Below the pieces are notes generated by a model. That model ran no database searches. It saw only the letters and a list, made by a program, of their open reading frames with translations, and was not told the DNA's origin. A stretch of 64,000 nucleotides of DNA from Cedecea neteri NBRC 105707 = ATCC 33855 (GTDB lineage: Bacteria > Pseudomonadota > Gammaproteobacteria > Enterobacterales > Enterobacteriaceae), in assembly GCF_001571265.1 (NCBI RefSeq), contig NZ_BCTL01000025.1, positions 1-64,000 of the forward strand, given 5' to 3'. A program made the translations under genes and the position numbers. Positions 20,305 through 31,502 of this stretch are shown here, in pieces; position 1 is the first letter of the stretch, and every line of letters begins with the position of its first letter.

Positions 20305-21763
20305 ATTATTAGTCAACGTTACCCCATCAGAGACGCGGGTAGCCTATATTGACGGTGGCATATTACAAGAGATTCATATTGAGCGCGAAGCGCGCCGCGG
20401 AATAGTAGGGAATATCTACAAAGGTCGCGTTAGCCGGGTGCTGCCTGGAATGCAGGCGGCATTTGTAGATATTGGCCTGGACAAGGCGGCATTTCTTCAT
20501 GCTTCTGACATTATGCCACACACCGAGTGCGTGGCCGGTGAGGAGCAAAAGAACTTTAGCGTGCGCGATATTGCCGAGCTGGTTCGCCAGGGGCAGGATT
20601 TAATGGTGCAGGTGGTGAAAGATCCGCTGGGCACCAAAGGCGCGCGCCTGACCACCGACATCACGCTTCCTTCCCGTTACCTTGTTTTCATGCCTGGCGC
20701 CTCTCACGTTGGTGTCTCCCAGCGTATTGAAAGCGAAGCCGAGCGTGACCGCCTGAAGCGCATCGTGAATGAATATTGTGATGAGCATGGTGGCTTTATT
20801 ATTCGTACCGCCGCAGAAGGTGTCTGCGAAGAAGATTTAGCCTCTGATGCGGCTTACCTGAAGCGAGTCTGGACCAAGGTCAGCGAGCGCAAAAAACGCA
20901 ATCAAACCCGCTATCAAATGTACGGCGAGCTTGCGCTGGCGCAGCGCGTATTGCGTGACTTTGCTGATGCGGCGCTGGATCGTATCCGCGTTGATTCCCG
21001 CCTGACTTATGAAATGCTGCTGGAATTTACCGCCGAGTACATGCCGGAGATGACCAGCAAAATTGAGCATTACAGCGGCCGACAGCCCATTTTCGACCTC
21101 TATGACGTTGAGAACGAAATCCAGCGCGCGCTGGAGCGTAAAGTGGAACTGAAGTCAGGTGGCTACCTGGTTATTGACCAAACCGAAGCGATGACCACGG
21201 TCGATATCAACACCGGCGCGTTCGTTGGTCACCGCAATCTCGACGACACGATTTTCAATACCAATATCGAAGCCACTCAGGCCATTGCGCGCCAGCTTCG
21301 GTTACGTAATCTGGGCGGCATTATTATTATCGATTTTATCGACATGAGTAATGAAGATCACCGCCGTCGCGTGCTGCATTCTCTCGAGCAGGCGCTGAAT
21401 AAAGATCGCGTGAAAACCAGTATTAACGGCTTCTCCCAGCTTGGCCTGGTCGAGATGACCCGTAAGCGCACGCGCGAAAGCGTAGAGCATGTGCTGTGCA
21501 ACGAATGCCCGACCTGCCACGGCCGCGGTACGGTAAAGACGGTCGAAACGGTCTGCTATGAAATTATGCGTGAAATCGTGCGCGTGCATCATGCCTACGA
21601 TTCTGACCGTTTCCTGGTCTATGCTTCTCCTGCGGTAGGTGAAGCGTTGAAAAGCGAAGAGTCTCACGCGCTGGCCGAAGTAGAAATCTTTGTAGGTAAG
21701 CAGGTTAAAGTCCAGATTGAGCCGCTCTACAATCAGGAGCAGTTCGACGTCGTTATGATGTAA
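20294..21763 (+). CDS. rng: Ribonuclease G
   Basis: RNase G is an endoribonuclease that matures the 5' end of 16S rRNA and degrades some mRNAs (489 residues). It has an S1 domain (about 38-125), an RNase H-like/DNase I-like catalytic core with [13 protein letters not shown] and IIIIDFIDM (metal-binding aspartates near 304 and 347), and the zinc-link [11 protein letters not shown] near residue 404. It lacks the RNase E C-terminal scaffold. I chose the ATG at 20294, which matches E. coli and has GAGGAAAAG upstream. It overlaps the end of yhdE. Confidence 0.97.
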   Translation: MTAELLVNVTPSETRVAYIDGGILQEIHIEREARRGIVGNIYKGRVSRVLPGMQAAFVDIGLDKAAFLHASDIMPHTECVAGEEQKNFSVRDIAELVRQGQDLMVQVVKDPLGTKGARLTTDITLPSRYLVFMPGASHVGVSQRIESEAERDRLKRIVNEYCDEHGGFIIRTAAEGVCEEDLASDAAYLKRVWTKVSERKKRNQTRYQMYGELALAQRVLRDFADAALDRIRVDSRLTYEMLLEFTAEYMPEMTSKIEHYSGRQPIFDLYDVENEIQRALERKVELKSGGYLVIDQTEAMTTVDINTGAFVGHRNLDDTIFNTNIEATQAIARQLRLRNLGGIIIIDFIDMSNEDHRRRVLHSLEQALNKDRVKTSINGFSQLGLVEMTRKRTRESVEHVLCNECPTCHGRGTVKTVETVCYEIMREIVRVHHAYDSDRFLVYASPAVGEALKSEESHALAEVEIFVGKQVKVQIEPLYNQEQFDVVMM

Positions 21764-21809
21764 ATGTGCGGATGCGCATTTTGCCCGTAAGGCTGACAAG
21801 GAGAGAAAG

Positions 21810-24800
21810 GTGAGGCGACTGCCCGGCATTCTGCTGCTCACAGGCGTAACGTTGGTTGTTATCGTCGCGCTGCTGGTGAGTGGCCTGCGGCTCGTTTTGC
21901 CGCACCTGGATGCCTGGCGGCCTGCGTTGCTGGATAAGATTGAGGCGGCGACCGGCGTGCCGGTTGAAGTCAGCAATTTAAAGGCTAGCTGGGAGAACCT
22001 CGGCCCTACGCTGGACGTGCGTGATGTTAAAGCCGGGCTCAAAGACGGCGGCACGCTGAGCATCAAACGCGTGACTCTGGCGCTGGATGTCTGGCAAAGC
22101 CTGCTTCACGTCCGCTGGCAGTTTCGCGATCTAACCTTCTATCAGCTGCAAATGCGCACCAACACGCCCCTCAGCCAGAATGGCGGCGATGGCTCGCTGG
22201 AAGCAGACAAAATCAGCGATCTTTTCCTGCGCCAGTTCGATCACTTCGATCTCCGCGACAGCTCTCTTAGTTTTCTGACGCTCTCCGGCCAGCGGGCCGA
22301 ACTCTCGATTCCTCAGCTAACCTGGCTCAACGGTAAAAACCGGCATCGCGCGGAAGGTCAGGTGAGCTTATCCAGCTTCAACGGCCAGCACGGCGTAGCC
22401 AACGTCCGCATGGATCTGCGGGATGAAAACGGCATTCTGAACAACGGCAAGGTCTGGCTGCAGGCAGACGACGTGGATGTGAAGCCCTGGCTGGGCCGCT
22501 GGATGGAAGACAATGTTGACCTGAAAAGCGCTCGTTTTAGCCTCGAAGCCTGGATGGACGTGAAGGAAGGCGATATCAGCGGCGGTAGCATCTGGCTGAA
22601 AAAAGGCGGGGCAAGCTGGCCGGGCACCGACAACGTAACGCACTCTCTTTCAGTCGATAACCTGACGGCGCAGGTCAGCCGGGAGAAATCCAGCTGGCAA
22701 CTCTCTATCCCTTCCACCAATATCACGCTGGATGACCAGGCCTGGCCCAAAGGCTCGCTCTCCGTGGCCTGGATAGCGCCGCAGGACGTGGGCGGTAAAC
22801 AAAGCCAGCGCAGCGACGAACTGCGCGTGCGTGCCAGCAATATGGAACTGGATCGGTTTAATGGCCTGTTGCCGATTGCCGCGAAAATCTCGCCTCAGTT
22901 TGGCGACATTTGGACTTCGCTTCAGCCTCAGGGCCATATCGACGTGCTGGCGCTGGATATTCCACTGCAGCAAACCGAGCAGACCCGAATGCAGGCGCGA
23001 TGGAATGACGTGAGCTGGAAACAATGGAAGCTGCTGCCGGGGGCGGAACACTTCTCTGGCTCGGTGACCGGCAGCGTCGCAAACGGGCAGCTTAACGCCG
23101 TAATGACCGACGCCAAAATGCCGTACGAAACCGTCTTCCGCGCGCCGCTTGAGATTGAGAAAGGCGCTGCAACGCTTGCCTGGCAGAAAAACGCCGAGGG
23201 CTTTCAGTTAGACGGTAAGAACATTGACGTTAAGGCTCGCTCCGTTTGGGCTCGCGGTGATTTCCGTTACTTCCAGCCCGCCAGCGGAGATCCGTGGCTG
23301 GGCATACTGGCGGGTATCAGCACTGATAACGGCGCGGACGCCTGGCGCTACTTCCCGGAAAACCTGATGGGCAAAGAGCTGACGGATTATCTTAGCTCGG
23401 CGATTCAGGGCGGCCAGGCCGATAACGCCACGCTGGTGTACGGCGGCAATCCGCATCTTTTCCCCTATGAGCACAACGAAGGCCAGTTTGAAGTTTACGT
23501 CCCGCTTCGTAACGCTAAATTTGCTTTCCAGCCGGACTGGCCGGCGCTGGAAAATCTCGATATTACACTCGACTTCATTAACAACGGGCTGTGGATGAAC
23601 AGTAATGAGGTCAAGTTGGGCGGCGTAACGGCCACTAACCTGACGGCGAACATTCCTGATTATGCCAAAGAAAAGCTGCTGATTGATGCCGATATCAACG
23701 GGCCGGGCAGCGCGGTAGGCCCGTATTTCAAAGATACTCCGCTGGATGATTCCCTTGCCGCCGCGCTGGATGAACTACAGATTGGCGGCGATGTGAATGC
23801 CCGCTTACATCTCGATATCCCGCTGACCGGTGAAATGACGACGGCGAAAGGCGACGTTCGGCTGAACAACAACACGCTGCTTATCAAGCCGCTGGACAGT
23901 ACGCTGCATAATCTAAGCGGTAAATTCAGCTTTACCAACGGTGACCTGCAGAGCGAGGCGATGAGCGCCAGCTGGTTTAATCAGCCGGTAAGCCTGAACT
24001 TCAACACTAAAACCGGTGATAAGGACTACCAGATAGGCGTTAACCTGAGCGGCGACTGGCAGCCCAACAAAACCGGCGTTCTGCCGAAGCAGGTCAACGA
24101 CGCAGTTAGCGGCAACGTGACGTGGAAAGGCGATGTGGGGATTACGCTGCCTTATCACGGCAGCGCCAGCTACAAGGTAAATCTGGCGGGCGATCTGAAG
24201 AATGTGAGCAGTCACTTACCTGCGCCAGTGGACAAAAAATCCGGGGCAGTGCTGCCGCTGAACATCGCCGTTAAGGGCAATTTAAAAAGCTTCGATCTCA
24301 CGGGTAATGCGGGCGCACTCAATCACTTTTCCAGCCGCTGGCTGCTGAATAAGAAACTCACCCTTGACCGGGCCATTTGGGCGACCGACAGTAAAACCGT
24401 GCCTCCGCTTCCGGAGCAGCCTGGCGTTGAGCTGGATCTCCCCGCAATGGACGGCGCCCAGTGGCTGGCGCTCTTCAGTGAAGGTGCGGCGGACAGCGTT
24501 GGGGGATCTGCAGTATTCCCGTCAGCAGTGACATTGCGGACACCGGCATTAACGCTAGCGGGCCAGCAGTGGCATAACCTGAGCCTGATTTCCCGCCCTG
24601 TGCTGAACGGCACGCAGGTTGAGGCTCAGGGACGTGAGATTAATGCCTCGCTGAGCATGAAGAATAACGCGCCCTGGCAGGCCAGCGTTAAGTATCTTTA
24701 TTTCAACCCGAACTGGAGCGTGCTGTCGGGCGCTGCGGACGGAACGAATAAGCCGCAGATACCGGAAAACAGCGATACGCTTAATTTCCGTGGCTGGCCA

Positions 24801-25622
24801 AATATGCAGATACGCTGTGCGGAGTGCTGGCTGTGGGGGCAGAAATATGGCCGTATCGATGGGGATGTGACCATTAATGGTGACACGCTGCAGCTGGCTA
24901 ACGGGCTGGTTGATACCGGCTTTGCGCGTCTCACCGCCGACGGTGAATGGGTGAATAAGCCGGGTAGCGAGCGCACATCGCTTAAAGGCAAGCTGAAGGG
25001 CGAGAAGCTTGACGCAGCCGCGAACTTCTTTGGGGTGAAAACGCCGCTGCAGGGATCTTCTTTCGACGTTGATTATGATTTGCACTGGCGGGCGGTGCCC
25101 TGGAAGCCGGATGAAGCTTCGCTGAACGGCATTCTGCATACCAAACTGGGGAAAGGGCAAATTACCGACGTCAGCACGGGCCATGCCGGCCAGCTCCTGC
25201 GCCTGGTCAGCTTTGACGCGCTGCTTCGTAAACTACGTTTCGATTTTAGCGATACTTTTGGCAGCGGCTTCTACTACGATTCGATTCGCAGTACCGCCTG
25301 GATAAAAGATGGCGTATTACATACAGACGATACGTTGGTTGATGGGCTGGAGGCGGACATTGCGATGAAAGGTTCGGTGGACCTGGTTCGTCGTGAGCTG
25401 AATATGGAAGCGGTCGTCGCCCCTGAAATCTCCGCGACGGTAGGCGTGGCTACTGCTTTTGCGGTTAACCCGATAGTCGGTGCCGCGGTGTTTGCCGCCA
25501 GTAAAGTGCTTGGCCCGCTGTGGAGCAAAATCTCCGTGCTGCGCTACAGCATTACCGGCCCGGTAGATAAACCGAAAATTGATGAAGTGCTGCGCCAGCC
25601 GCGTACCAGCGAAGCCCACTGA
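21810..25622 (+). CDS. yhdP: AsmA-like envelope phospholipid transport protein YhdP
   Basis: YhdP is a 1270-residue protein anchored in the inner membrane by one N-terminal helix (about 7-28), with a very long beta-rich periplasmic body (AsmA/TamB-like bridge). In E. coli, YhdP, TamB and YdbH together carry phospholipids to the outer membrane. The C-terminus has a hydrophobic stretch, FAVNPIVGAAVFAASKVLG (about 1215-1233). The start is GTG at 21810 with GGAGAGAAAG upstream. It lies 46 nt after rng. It is nearly full-length similar to E. coli YhdP (1266 residues). Confidence 0.95.
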   Translation: MRRLPGILLLTGVTLVVIVALLVSGLRLVLPHLDAWRPALLDKIEAATGVPVEVSNLKASWENLGPTLDVRDVKAGLKDGGTLSIKRVTLALDVWQSLLHVRWQFRDLTFYQLQMRTNTPLSQNGGDGSLEADKISDLFLRQFDHFDLRDSSLSFLTLSGQRAELSIPQLTWLNGKNRHRAEGQVSLSSFNGQHGVANVRMDLRDENGILNNGKVWLQADDVDVKPWLGRWMEDNVDLKSARFSLEAWMDVKEGDISGGSIWLKKGGASWPGTDNVTHSLSVDNLTAQVSREKSSWQLSIPSTNITLDDQAWPKGSLSVAWIAPQDVGGKQSQRSDELRVRASNMELDRFNGLLPIAAKISPQFGDIWTSLQPQGHIDVLALDIPLQQTEQTRMQARWNDVSWKQWKLLPGAEHFSGSVTGSVANGQLNAVMTDAKMPYETVFRAPLEIEKGAATLAWQKNAEGFQLDGKNIDVKARSVWARGDFRYFQPASGDPWLGILAGISTDNGADAWRYFPENLMGKELTDYLSSAIQGGQADNATLVYGGNPHLFPYEHNEGQFEVYVPLRNAKFAFQPDWPALENLDITLDFINNGLWMNSNEVKLGGVTATNLTANIPDYAKEKLLIDADINGPGSAVGPYFKDTPLDDSLAAALDELQIGGDVNARLHLDIPLTGEMTTAKGDVRLNNNTLLIKPLDSTLHNLSGKFSFTNGDLQSEAMSASWFNQPVSLNFNTKTGDKDYQIGVNLSGDWQPNKTGVLPKQVNDAVSGNVTWKGDVGITLPYHGSASYKVNLAGDLKNVSSHLPAPVDKKSGAVLPLNIAVKGNLKSFDLTGNAGALNHFSSRWLLNKKLTLDRAIWATDSKTVPPLPEQPGVELDLPAMDGAQWLALFSEGAADSVGGSAVFPSAVTLRTPALTLAGQQWHNLSLISRPVLNGTQVEAQGREINASLSMKNNAPWQASVKYLYFNPNWSVLSGAADGTNKPQIPENSDTLNFRGWPNMQIRCAECWLWGQKYGRIDGDVTINGDTLQLANGLVDTGFARLTADGEWVNKPGSERTSLKGKLKGEKLDAAANFFGVKTPLQGSSFDVDYDLHWRAVPWKPDEASLNGILHTKLGKGQITDVSTGHAGQLLRLVSFDALLRKLRFDFSDTFGSGFYYDSIRSTAWIKDGVLHTDDTLVDGLEADIAMKGSVDLVRRELNMEAVVAPEISATVGVATAFAVNPIVGAAVFAASKVLGPLWSKISVLRYSITGPVDKPKIDEVLRQPRTSEAH

Positions 25623-25633
25623 TTTGACGTTAG

Positions 25634-27154
<1,521 letters not shown>

Positions 27155-27164
27155 GTTCATCTGG

Positions 27165-27191
27165 CAGCCGGGCTCTAACCCCGGCTGTTTT
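27165..27191 (+). terminator. Terminator of tldD
   Basis: An 8-bp GC-rich stem (CAGCCGGG with CCCGGCTG) is followed by TTTT, 10 nt past the tldD stop. The stem overlaps the stop and last codons of the convergent gene aaeR (which ends at 27175). Confidence 0.75.
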
Positions 27192-28110
27192 CATTTCTCG
27201 CCCGCACGCCCTGAAAAAGCTGCGTCACCCGCACGAAATAATCCGTCAGATAGTTAATGCACACCTCCACCTTCAGCGGCAGTTTGTCTTTCTCGGTATA
27301 CAGCGCGTAAACCGGGCGTGGGTCGGACTGATAGCGAGGGAACAGGATCTCCAGCTCCCCGCTGTTGATCTCGTCGATCACCCACATCAGCGGCGCAAAC
27401 CCTACTCCGGCACCGGCCTTAAGCCAGCGGCTTAACGTCATCGGATCGTTGGTGACAAAGCGGCCATGCGGGATTACTTTGGTGGAAATCCCTTCCGGCG
27501 CGATGAGCTCAAACTCATTGTGCGGACGTACGCTGTATTCGAGCCAGGAATGGTTCGCCAGATCGGCGGGTTTTTCCGGCGTACCGTGAAGCTGCAGATA
27601 GTTTTTCGCAGCGCAGACCACCATCGGCATCGAACCCAGCTTGCGTGAAAACAGGCTGGAATCTTGCAGAGCACCTACGCGAATCACCAGGTCCAGGCCG
27701 TCGGCAATCAGATCGGGAAAGGGAATGCCCGTCACCAGATTTACGGTCAGGCCTGGGTACTCTCTCAACATTTCGGTCGTCATGTCGGCGAGGACATTCT
27801 GTGCCATAGTTGAAGAGCTGCCGATGCGTAGCGTGCCGATGGGCGTGTTGTTAAAGGCGTAAAGCTGCTCGTGGACTTCCTGCGCTTCGTGAAGCATTTT
27901 GCGGCAGCCCTGATAATAGATTTTGCCCGCTTCGGTCAGGCCAATGCTGCGGGTGCTGCGGTTGAGCAGCTTAACCTGCAGCTCATCTTCCAGTTTGGAC
28001 ACGATCTGGCTGATGGAAGAGACGCTCATTTGTAGCTGCCTTGCGGCAGCGGTGTAGGAGCCAAGTTCAACCACTTTGGCAAACACCGACATACGTTTCA
28101 GTCGTTCCAT
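27175..28110 (-). CDS. aaeR: LysR-type regulator of aromatic acid efflux AaeR
   Basis: AaeR is the transcriptional activator of aaeXAB (311 residues). It has a LysR N-terminal winged helix (about 1-60, with GSYTAAARQLQMSVSSISQI as the recognition region), a linker helix and a C-terminal substrate-binding domain. In E. coli it responds to hydroxylated aromatic acids such as p-hydroxybenzoate. It faces aaeX across a 177-bp spacer holding two candidate regulatory sites. Its last codons lie inside the tldD terminator. Confidence 0.93.
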   Translation of the reverse strand: MERLKRMSVFAKVVELGSYTAAARQLQMSVSSISQIVSKLEDELQVKLLNRSTRSIGLTEAGKIYYQGCRKMLHEAQEVHEQLYAFNNTPIGTLRIGSSSTMAQNVLADMTTEMLREYPGLTVNLVTGIPFPDLIADGLDLVIRVGALQDSSLFSRKLGSMPMVVCAAKNYLQLHGTPEKPADLANHSWLEYSVRPHNEFELIAPEGISTKVIPHGRFVTNDPMTLSRWLKAGAGVGFAPLMWVIDEINSGELEILFPRYQSDPRPVYALYTEKDKLPLKVEVCINYLTDYFVRVTQLFQGVRARNENSRG

Positions 28111-28128
28111 TGTTCACTCTGAGTGAAA

Positions 28129-28144
28129 AGTGATTTAGATCACA
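28129..28144. promoter_or_regulatory. Candidate CRP site in the aaeR-aaeX spacer
   Basis: AGTGATTTAGATCACA matches the CRP core TGTGA-N6-TCACA at all but one fixed position, within A/T-rich flanks. It lies 19 bp upstream of the aaeR start codon and about 145 bp before aaeX. It could serve aaeR, aaeX or both. Confidence 0.5.
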
Positions 28145-28171
28145 TATTATAGATAACAGGGTAACAGTTAC

Positions 28172-28191
28172 GTTAATATATTATTATTAAC
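28172..28191. promoter_or_regulatory. Candidate AaeR operator (inverted repeat)
   Basis: GTTAAT-N8-ATTAAC is a perfect 6-bp inverted repeat in an A/T-rich stretch about 100 bp before aaeX and 60 bp before aaeR. Size and place fit a LysR-family site of the T-N11-A kind. Assignment to AaeR is inference. Confidence 0.4.
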
Positions 28192-28287
28192 ATAATTCAT
28201 ACCGCACGCTCGCCCGCCTTTTCTGGCCTCTCCGTCGCGGTTTATCGTCGAGTTATGTATCGCCTGCATTATCTTATCAAGGTCAAA

Positions 28288-28491
28288 ATGAGTCTATTTC
28301 CGGTAATCGTAATATTCGGTCTTTCGTTTCCGCCGATATTCTTCGAGTTAATTCTGTCGCTCGCTGCGTTCTGGCTGGCGCGTCGGCTGCTGACCCCAAC
28401 CGGTATCTATGATTTTGTCTGGCACCCTGCATTATTCAATACAGCGCTCTATTGCTGCCTTTTTTATCTGATTTCGCGTTTGTTCGTTTGA
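28288..28491 (+). CDS. aaeX: Small membrane protein AaeX (DUF1656)
   Basis: AaeX is a 67-residue inner-membrane protein with two hydrophobic helices (about 2-28 and 45-65). It is the first gene of aaeXAB and its function is unknown; proteins of this family always accompany AaeAB-type efflux pairs. The ATG at 28288 matches the E. coli start MSLFPVI and has AAGG upstream. It is 7 nt before aaeA. Confidence 0.93.
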   Translation: MSLFPVIVIFGLSFPPIFFELILSLAAFWLARRLLTPTGIYDFVWHPALFNTALYCCLFYLISRLFV

Positions 28492-28498
28492 GGTTGAT

Positions 28499-29431
28499 GT
28501 GAAAATACTAACAAGAAACATAACCCGTACCGCTATCACGCTTTTACTGGTGCTGCTGGCCTTCATCGCTATCTTCCGTGCGTGGGTGTTTTACACCGAA
28601 TCCCCGTGGACGCGCGACGCGCGTTTCACCGCTGATGTCGTTGCTATCGCCCCGGATGTATCCGGGCTTATCACCAGCGTGAATGTTCAGGACAACCAAC
28701 TGGTGAAAAAAGACCAGGTGCTGTTCACCATCGACCAGCCACGTTATCAGAAAGCGCTCGAACAGGCCGAGGCGGACGTGGCCTATTACCAGGCGCTGGC
28801 ATCTGAGAAACGCCGCGAAGCCGGCAGGCGTAATACGCTTGGTATTCAGGCGATGTCGCGCGAAGAGATAGATCAATCGAACAATCTGCTGCAAACCGTG
28901 TTGCACCAGCTTGATAAAGCGCAGGCCACGCGCGATCTGGCCAAACTGGACCTGCAGCGTACGGTGATTCGTGCCCCGGCAGACGGCTGGGTGACTAACC
29001 TTAATGTACATACCGGCGAGTTTATTAATCGTGGCGCGACGTCCGTGGCGCTGGTAAAACAAAATTCGTTCTACATCCTTGCCTACATGGAAGAGACCAA
29101 GCTTGAAGGCATTCGCCCAGGCTACCGTGTGCAAATTACGCCGCTCGGCAGCAACCGAGTGCTACGCGGCAGCGTTGACAGCATTTCTGCCGGGGTGACA
29201 AACGCCAGCAGCACCAGCGATGCAAAAGGCATGGCGACGGTTGATTCTAACCTCGAGTGGGTTCGCCTTGCTCAGCGCGTGCCGGTCAGAATCCGTCTCG
29301 ATGAGCAGATGGGGAATCTGTATCCCGCCGGGACAACCGCGACAGTCGTTGTGACGGGAGAAAAAGACCGGAAGGCGGAAAATGACTCGGCGTTTATCAA
29401 GCTGATGCATCGCCTGCGCGAGTTCGGTTAA
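28499..29431 (+). CDS. aaeA: p-Hydroxybenzoic acid efflux pump membrane fusion subunit AaeA
   Basis: AaeA is the periplasmic adaptor of the AaeAB efflux pump (310 residues, the HlyD/EmrA family). It has one N-terminal membrane helix (about 12-32), a split lipoyl-like domain with the coiled-coil hairpin (about 75-150), and a beta-barrel with [17 protein letters not shown] near residue 180. It starts with GTG, as in E. coli, 7 nt after aaeX. It should join AaeB to an outer-membrane channel. Confidence 0.95.
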   Translation: MKILTRNITRTAITLLLVLLAFIAIFRAWVFYTESPWTRDARFTADVVAIAPDVSGLITSVNVQDNQLVKKDQVLFTIDQPRYQKALEQAEADVAYYQALASEKRREAGRRNTLGIQAMSREEIDQSNNLLQTVLHQLDKAQATRDLAKLDLQRTVIRAPADGWVTNLNVHTGEFINRGATSVALVKQNSFYILAYMEETKLEGIRPGYRVQITPLGSNRVLRGSVDSISAGVTNASSTSDAKGMATVDSNLEWVRLAQRVPVRIRLDEQMGNLYPAGTTATVVVTGEKDRKAENDSAFIKLMHRLREFG

Positions 29432-29441
29432 GCAGGCCGCT

Positions 29442-31403
29442 ATGTATAACATTTCCAGGCTTCACGTCCGCTTTGCGATAAAGCTCGCCTTCGCCATCGT
29501 GCTGGCGGTGTTTGTCGGCTTCCACTTTGAGCTGGAAACACCGCGCTGGGCGGTGCTCACCGCCGCGATTGTTGCCGCCGGGCCTGCCTTTGCCGCCGGC
29601 GGGGAGCCCTATTCCGGGGCGATTCGCTACCGCGGGATGCTACGTATTATCGGGACGTTTATCGGTTGTGCTGCCGCGCTGGCGATCATCATTACCCTGA
29701 TTCGTGCGCCGGTCGTTATGCTGCTGGTGTGCTGTATCTGGGCCGGATTCTGCACCTGGATCTCTTCGCTTGTTCGCGTCGAAAACTCTTACGCCTGGGG
29801 GCTCGCCGGCTATACCGCGCTGATTATCGTGGTCACTATCCAGGTGGCTCCGTTGACCACGCCGCAGTTTGCCGTTGAGCGCTGTAGCGAAATCGTGATC
29901 GGTATTGTCTGTGCCATCGTCGCTGACCTGCTGTTTTCGCCGCGATCCATCAAGCAAGAGATAGATCGGGAGCTGGATAACCTGCTGGTGGATCAGTATC
30001 GCCTGATGCAGCTTTGCATCGCCCACGGTGACAAAGAAGAGGTGGATAAGGCCTGGAGTGGGCTGGTGCGCAAAGTGACCGCGCTCAACGGCATGCGCGC
30101 CAACCTGAATATGGAGTCTGCCCGCTGGTCGAAGGCCAATCGCCGCCTGAAAGCGATTAATACACTTTCGCTGACGTTGATCACTCAGGCCTGTGAAACC
30201 TTCCTCATTCAGAACACCCGGCCGGAATACGTCACGCCGGAATTTCGACAGCTTTTCGCCGCCGAAGTGGAAACCGCCGACGATGTTTATAAGCGTATGA
30301 AAGTGCTGCGCAGGGCGATTTCCGTGATGGGTGAAAAGGCCACGCCGGTCACCATCGGCTCCTGGGTTTCGGCCTCTACTCGTTTTTTGCTGCTGAAGCG
30401 AGGCTTTATCAGTAATACCCGGGTCAGCGCGATTGAAGAGGAAGTGCTGAACGGCGAGGCGGTGGTGAAGGTGGAATCCGCCGAAGGCCACCACGCGATG
30501 ATTAACTTCTGGCGTACGACGATTTCCTGCGTGCTCGGAAGTCTGTTCTGGCTGTGGACCGGCTGGACGTCGGGCAGCGGCGCCATGGTGATGATTGCGG
30601 TGGTTACCGCGCTGGCGATGCGCCTGCCTAACCCGCGTATGGTTTCACTCGATTTCCTTTATGGCATGCTGGTGGCGCTACCGCTCGGGGCGTTCTACTT
30701 CCTTGTGGTACTGCCGTCCACGCAGCAGAGCATGCTGCTGTTGTGCGTCAGCCTTGCCCTGCTTGGATTCTTCATGGGAATTGAGGTGCAAAAAAGGCGG
30801 TTGGGTTCGATGGGGGCGCTGGCCGGGACAATCAATATTATCGTGCTGGATAACCCGATGACTTTCCATTTCAGCAGCTTCCTGGACAGCGCACTGGGGC
30901 AGATCGTCGGCTGTTTCCTTGCCATGATGGTGATCCTGTTGATCCGCGATAATTCGAAAGAGCGTACGGGCCGCACGCTGCTGAACCAGTTTGTCTCTGC
31001 TGCCGTTTCGGCGCTGACGACCAATAACGCTCGCCGCAAAGAGAACCACCTTCCGGCGCTGTATCAGCAGCTGTTTTTACTGCTCAACATGTTCCCTGGC
31101 GACATAGATCGTTATCGCCTGGCGCTGACTCTGATCATCGCGCATCAACGTCTGCGGGATGCGCCTATCCCGGTGAACGACGATCTCTCTGCCTTCCACC
31201 GGCAGCTGCGTAAAACGGCTGATAAGGTGATTTCAGCCAGCAGCGATGATAAGCGAGAACGCTATTACGCAAGGCTTTTAGGCGAGCTTGAAATCTATCA
31301 AGAGAAGCTTCGCCTGTGGGAAGCGCCGCTGCAGGTCACCGAGCCGGTGAAGCGGCTGGCAGACATTTTACATCGCTACCGGCACACGCTGATTAACGCC
31401 TGA
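29442..31403 (+). CDS. aaeB: p-Hydroxybenzoic acid efflux pump subunit AaeB
   Basis: AaeB is the inner-membrane transporter of the pump (653 residues, FUSC/aromatic acid exporter family). It has two blocks of about five or six membrane helices (about 15-170 and 355-510) with cytoplasmic domains between and after. In E. coli it acts as a relief valve that exports aromatic carboxylic acids. It lies 10 nt after aaeA and is followed by a strong terminator, so the operon ends here. Confidence 0.95.
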   Translation: MYNISRLHVRFAIKLAFAIVLAVFVGFHFELETPRWAVLTAAIVAAGPAFAAGGEPYSGAIRYRGMLRIIGTFIGCAAALAIIITLIRAPVVMLLVCCIWAGFCTWISSLVRVENSYAWGLAGYTALIIVVTIQVAPLTTPQFAVERCSEIVIGIVCAIVADLLFSPRSIKQEIDRELDNLLVDQYRLMQLCIAHGDKEEVDKAWSGLVRKVTALNGMRANLNMESARWSKANRRLKAINTLSLTLITQACETFLIQNTRPEYVTPEFRQLFAAEVETADDVYKRMKVLRRAISVMGEKATPVTIGSWVSASTRFLLLKRGFISNTRVSAIEEEVLNGEAVVKVESAEGHHAMINFWRTTISCVLGSLFWLWTGWTSGSGAMVMIAVVTALAMRLPNPRMVSLDFLYGMLVALPLGAFYFLVVLPSTQQSMLLLCVSLALLGFFMGIEVQKRRLGSMGALAGTINIIVLDNPMTFHFSSFLDSALGQIVGCFLAMMVILLIRDNSKERTGRTLLNQFVSAAVSALTTNNARRKENHLPALYQQLFLLLNMFPGDIDRYRLALTLIIAHQRLRDAPIPVNDDLSAFHRQLRKTADKVISASSDDKRERYYARLLGELEIYQEKLRLWEAPLQVTEPVKRLADILHRYRHTLINA

Positions 31404-31423
31404 GCCCAAACCCTTGCACTTTG

Positions 31424-31448
31424 AGCCGACGCCTGCGTCGGCTTTTTT
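31424..31448 (+). terminator. Terminator of aaeXAB
   Basis: A 9-bp perfect stem (31424-31432 with 31435-31443) is followed by a T-tract, 21 bp past the aaeB stop. TATACT at 31454-31459 may be the -10 of the next gene, but no good -35 is seen. Confidence 0.85.
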
Positions 31449-31502
31449 CTATCTATACTTAACTGCGGTTACTGGGATGAACACTTAACAACAGGAGAAA
31501 TT

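Noticed and set aside
21302-22066. A 254-codon minus-strand frame across the rng-yhdP junction
   Set aside because: It spans two real genes in antisense with no domain or ribosome binding site.
29640-30494. A 284-codon minus-strand frame inside aaeB
   Set aside because: It is a shadow of aaeB with low-complexity polar sequence and no start signals.
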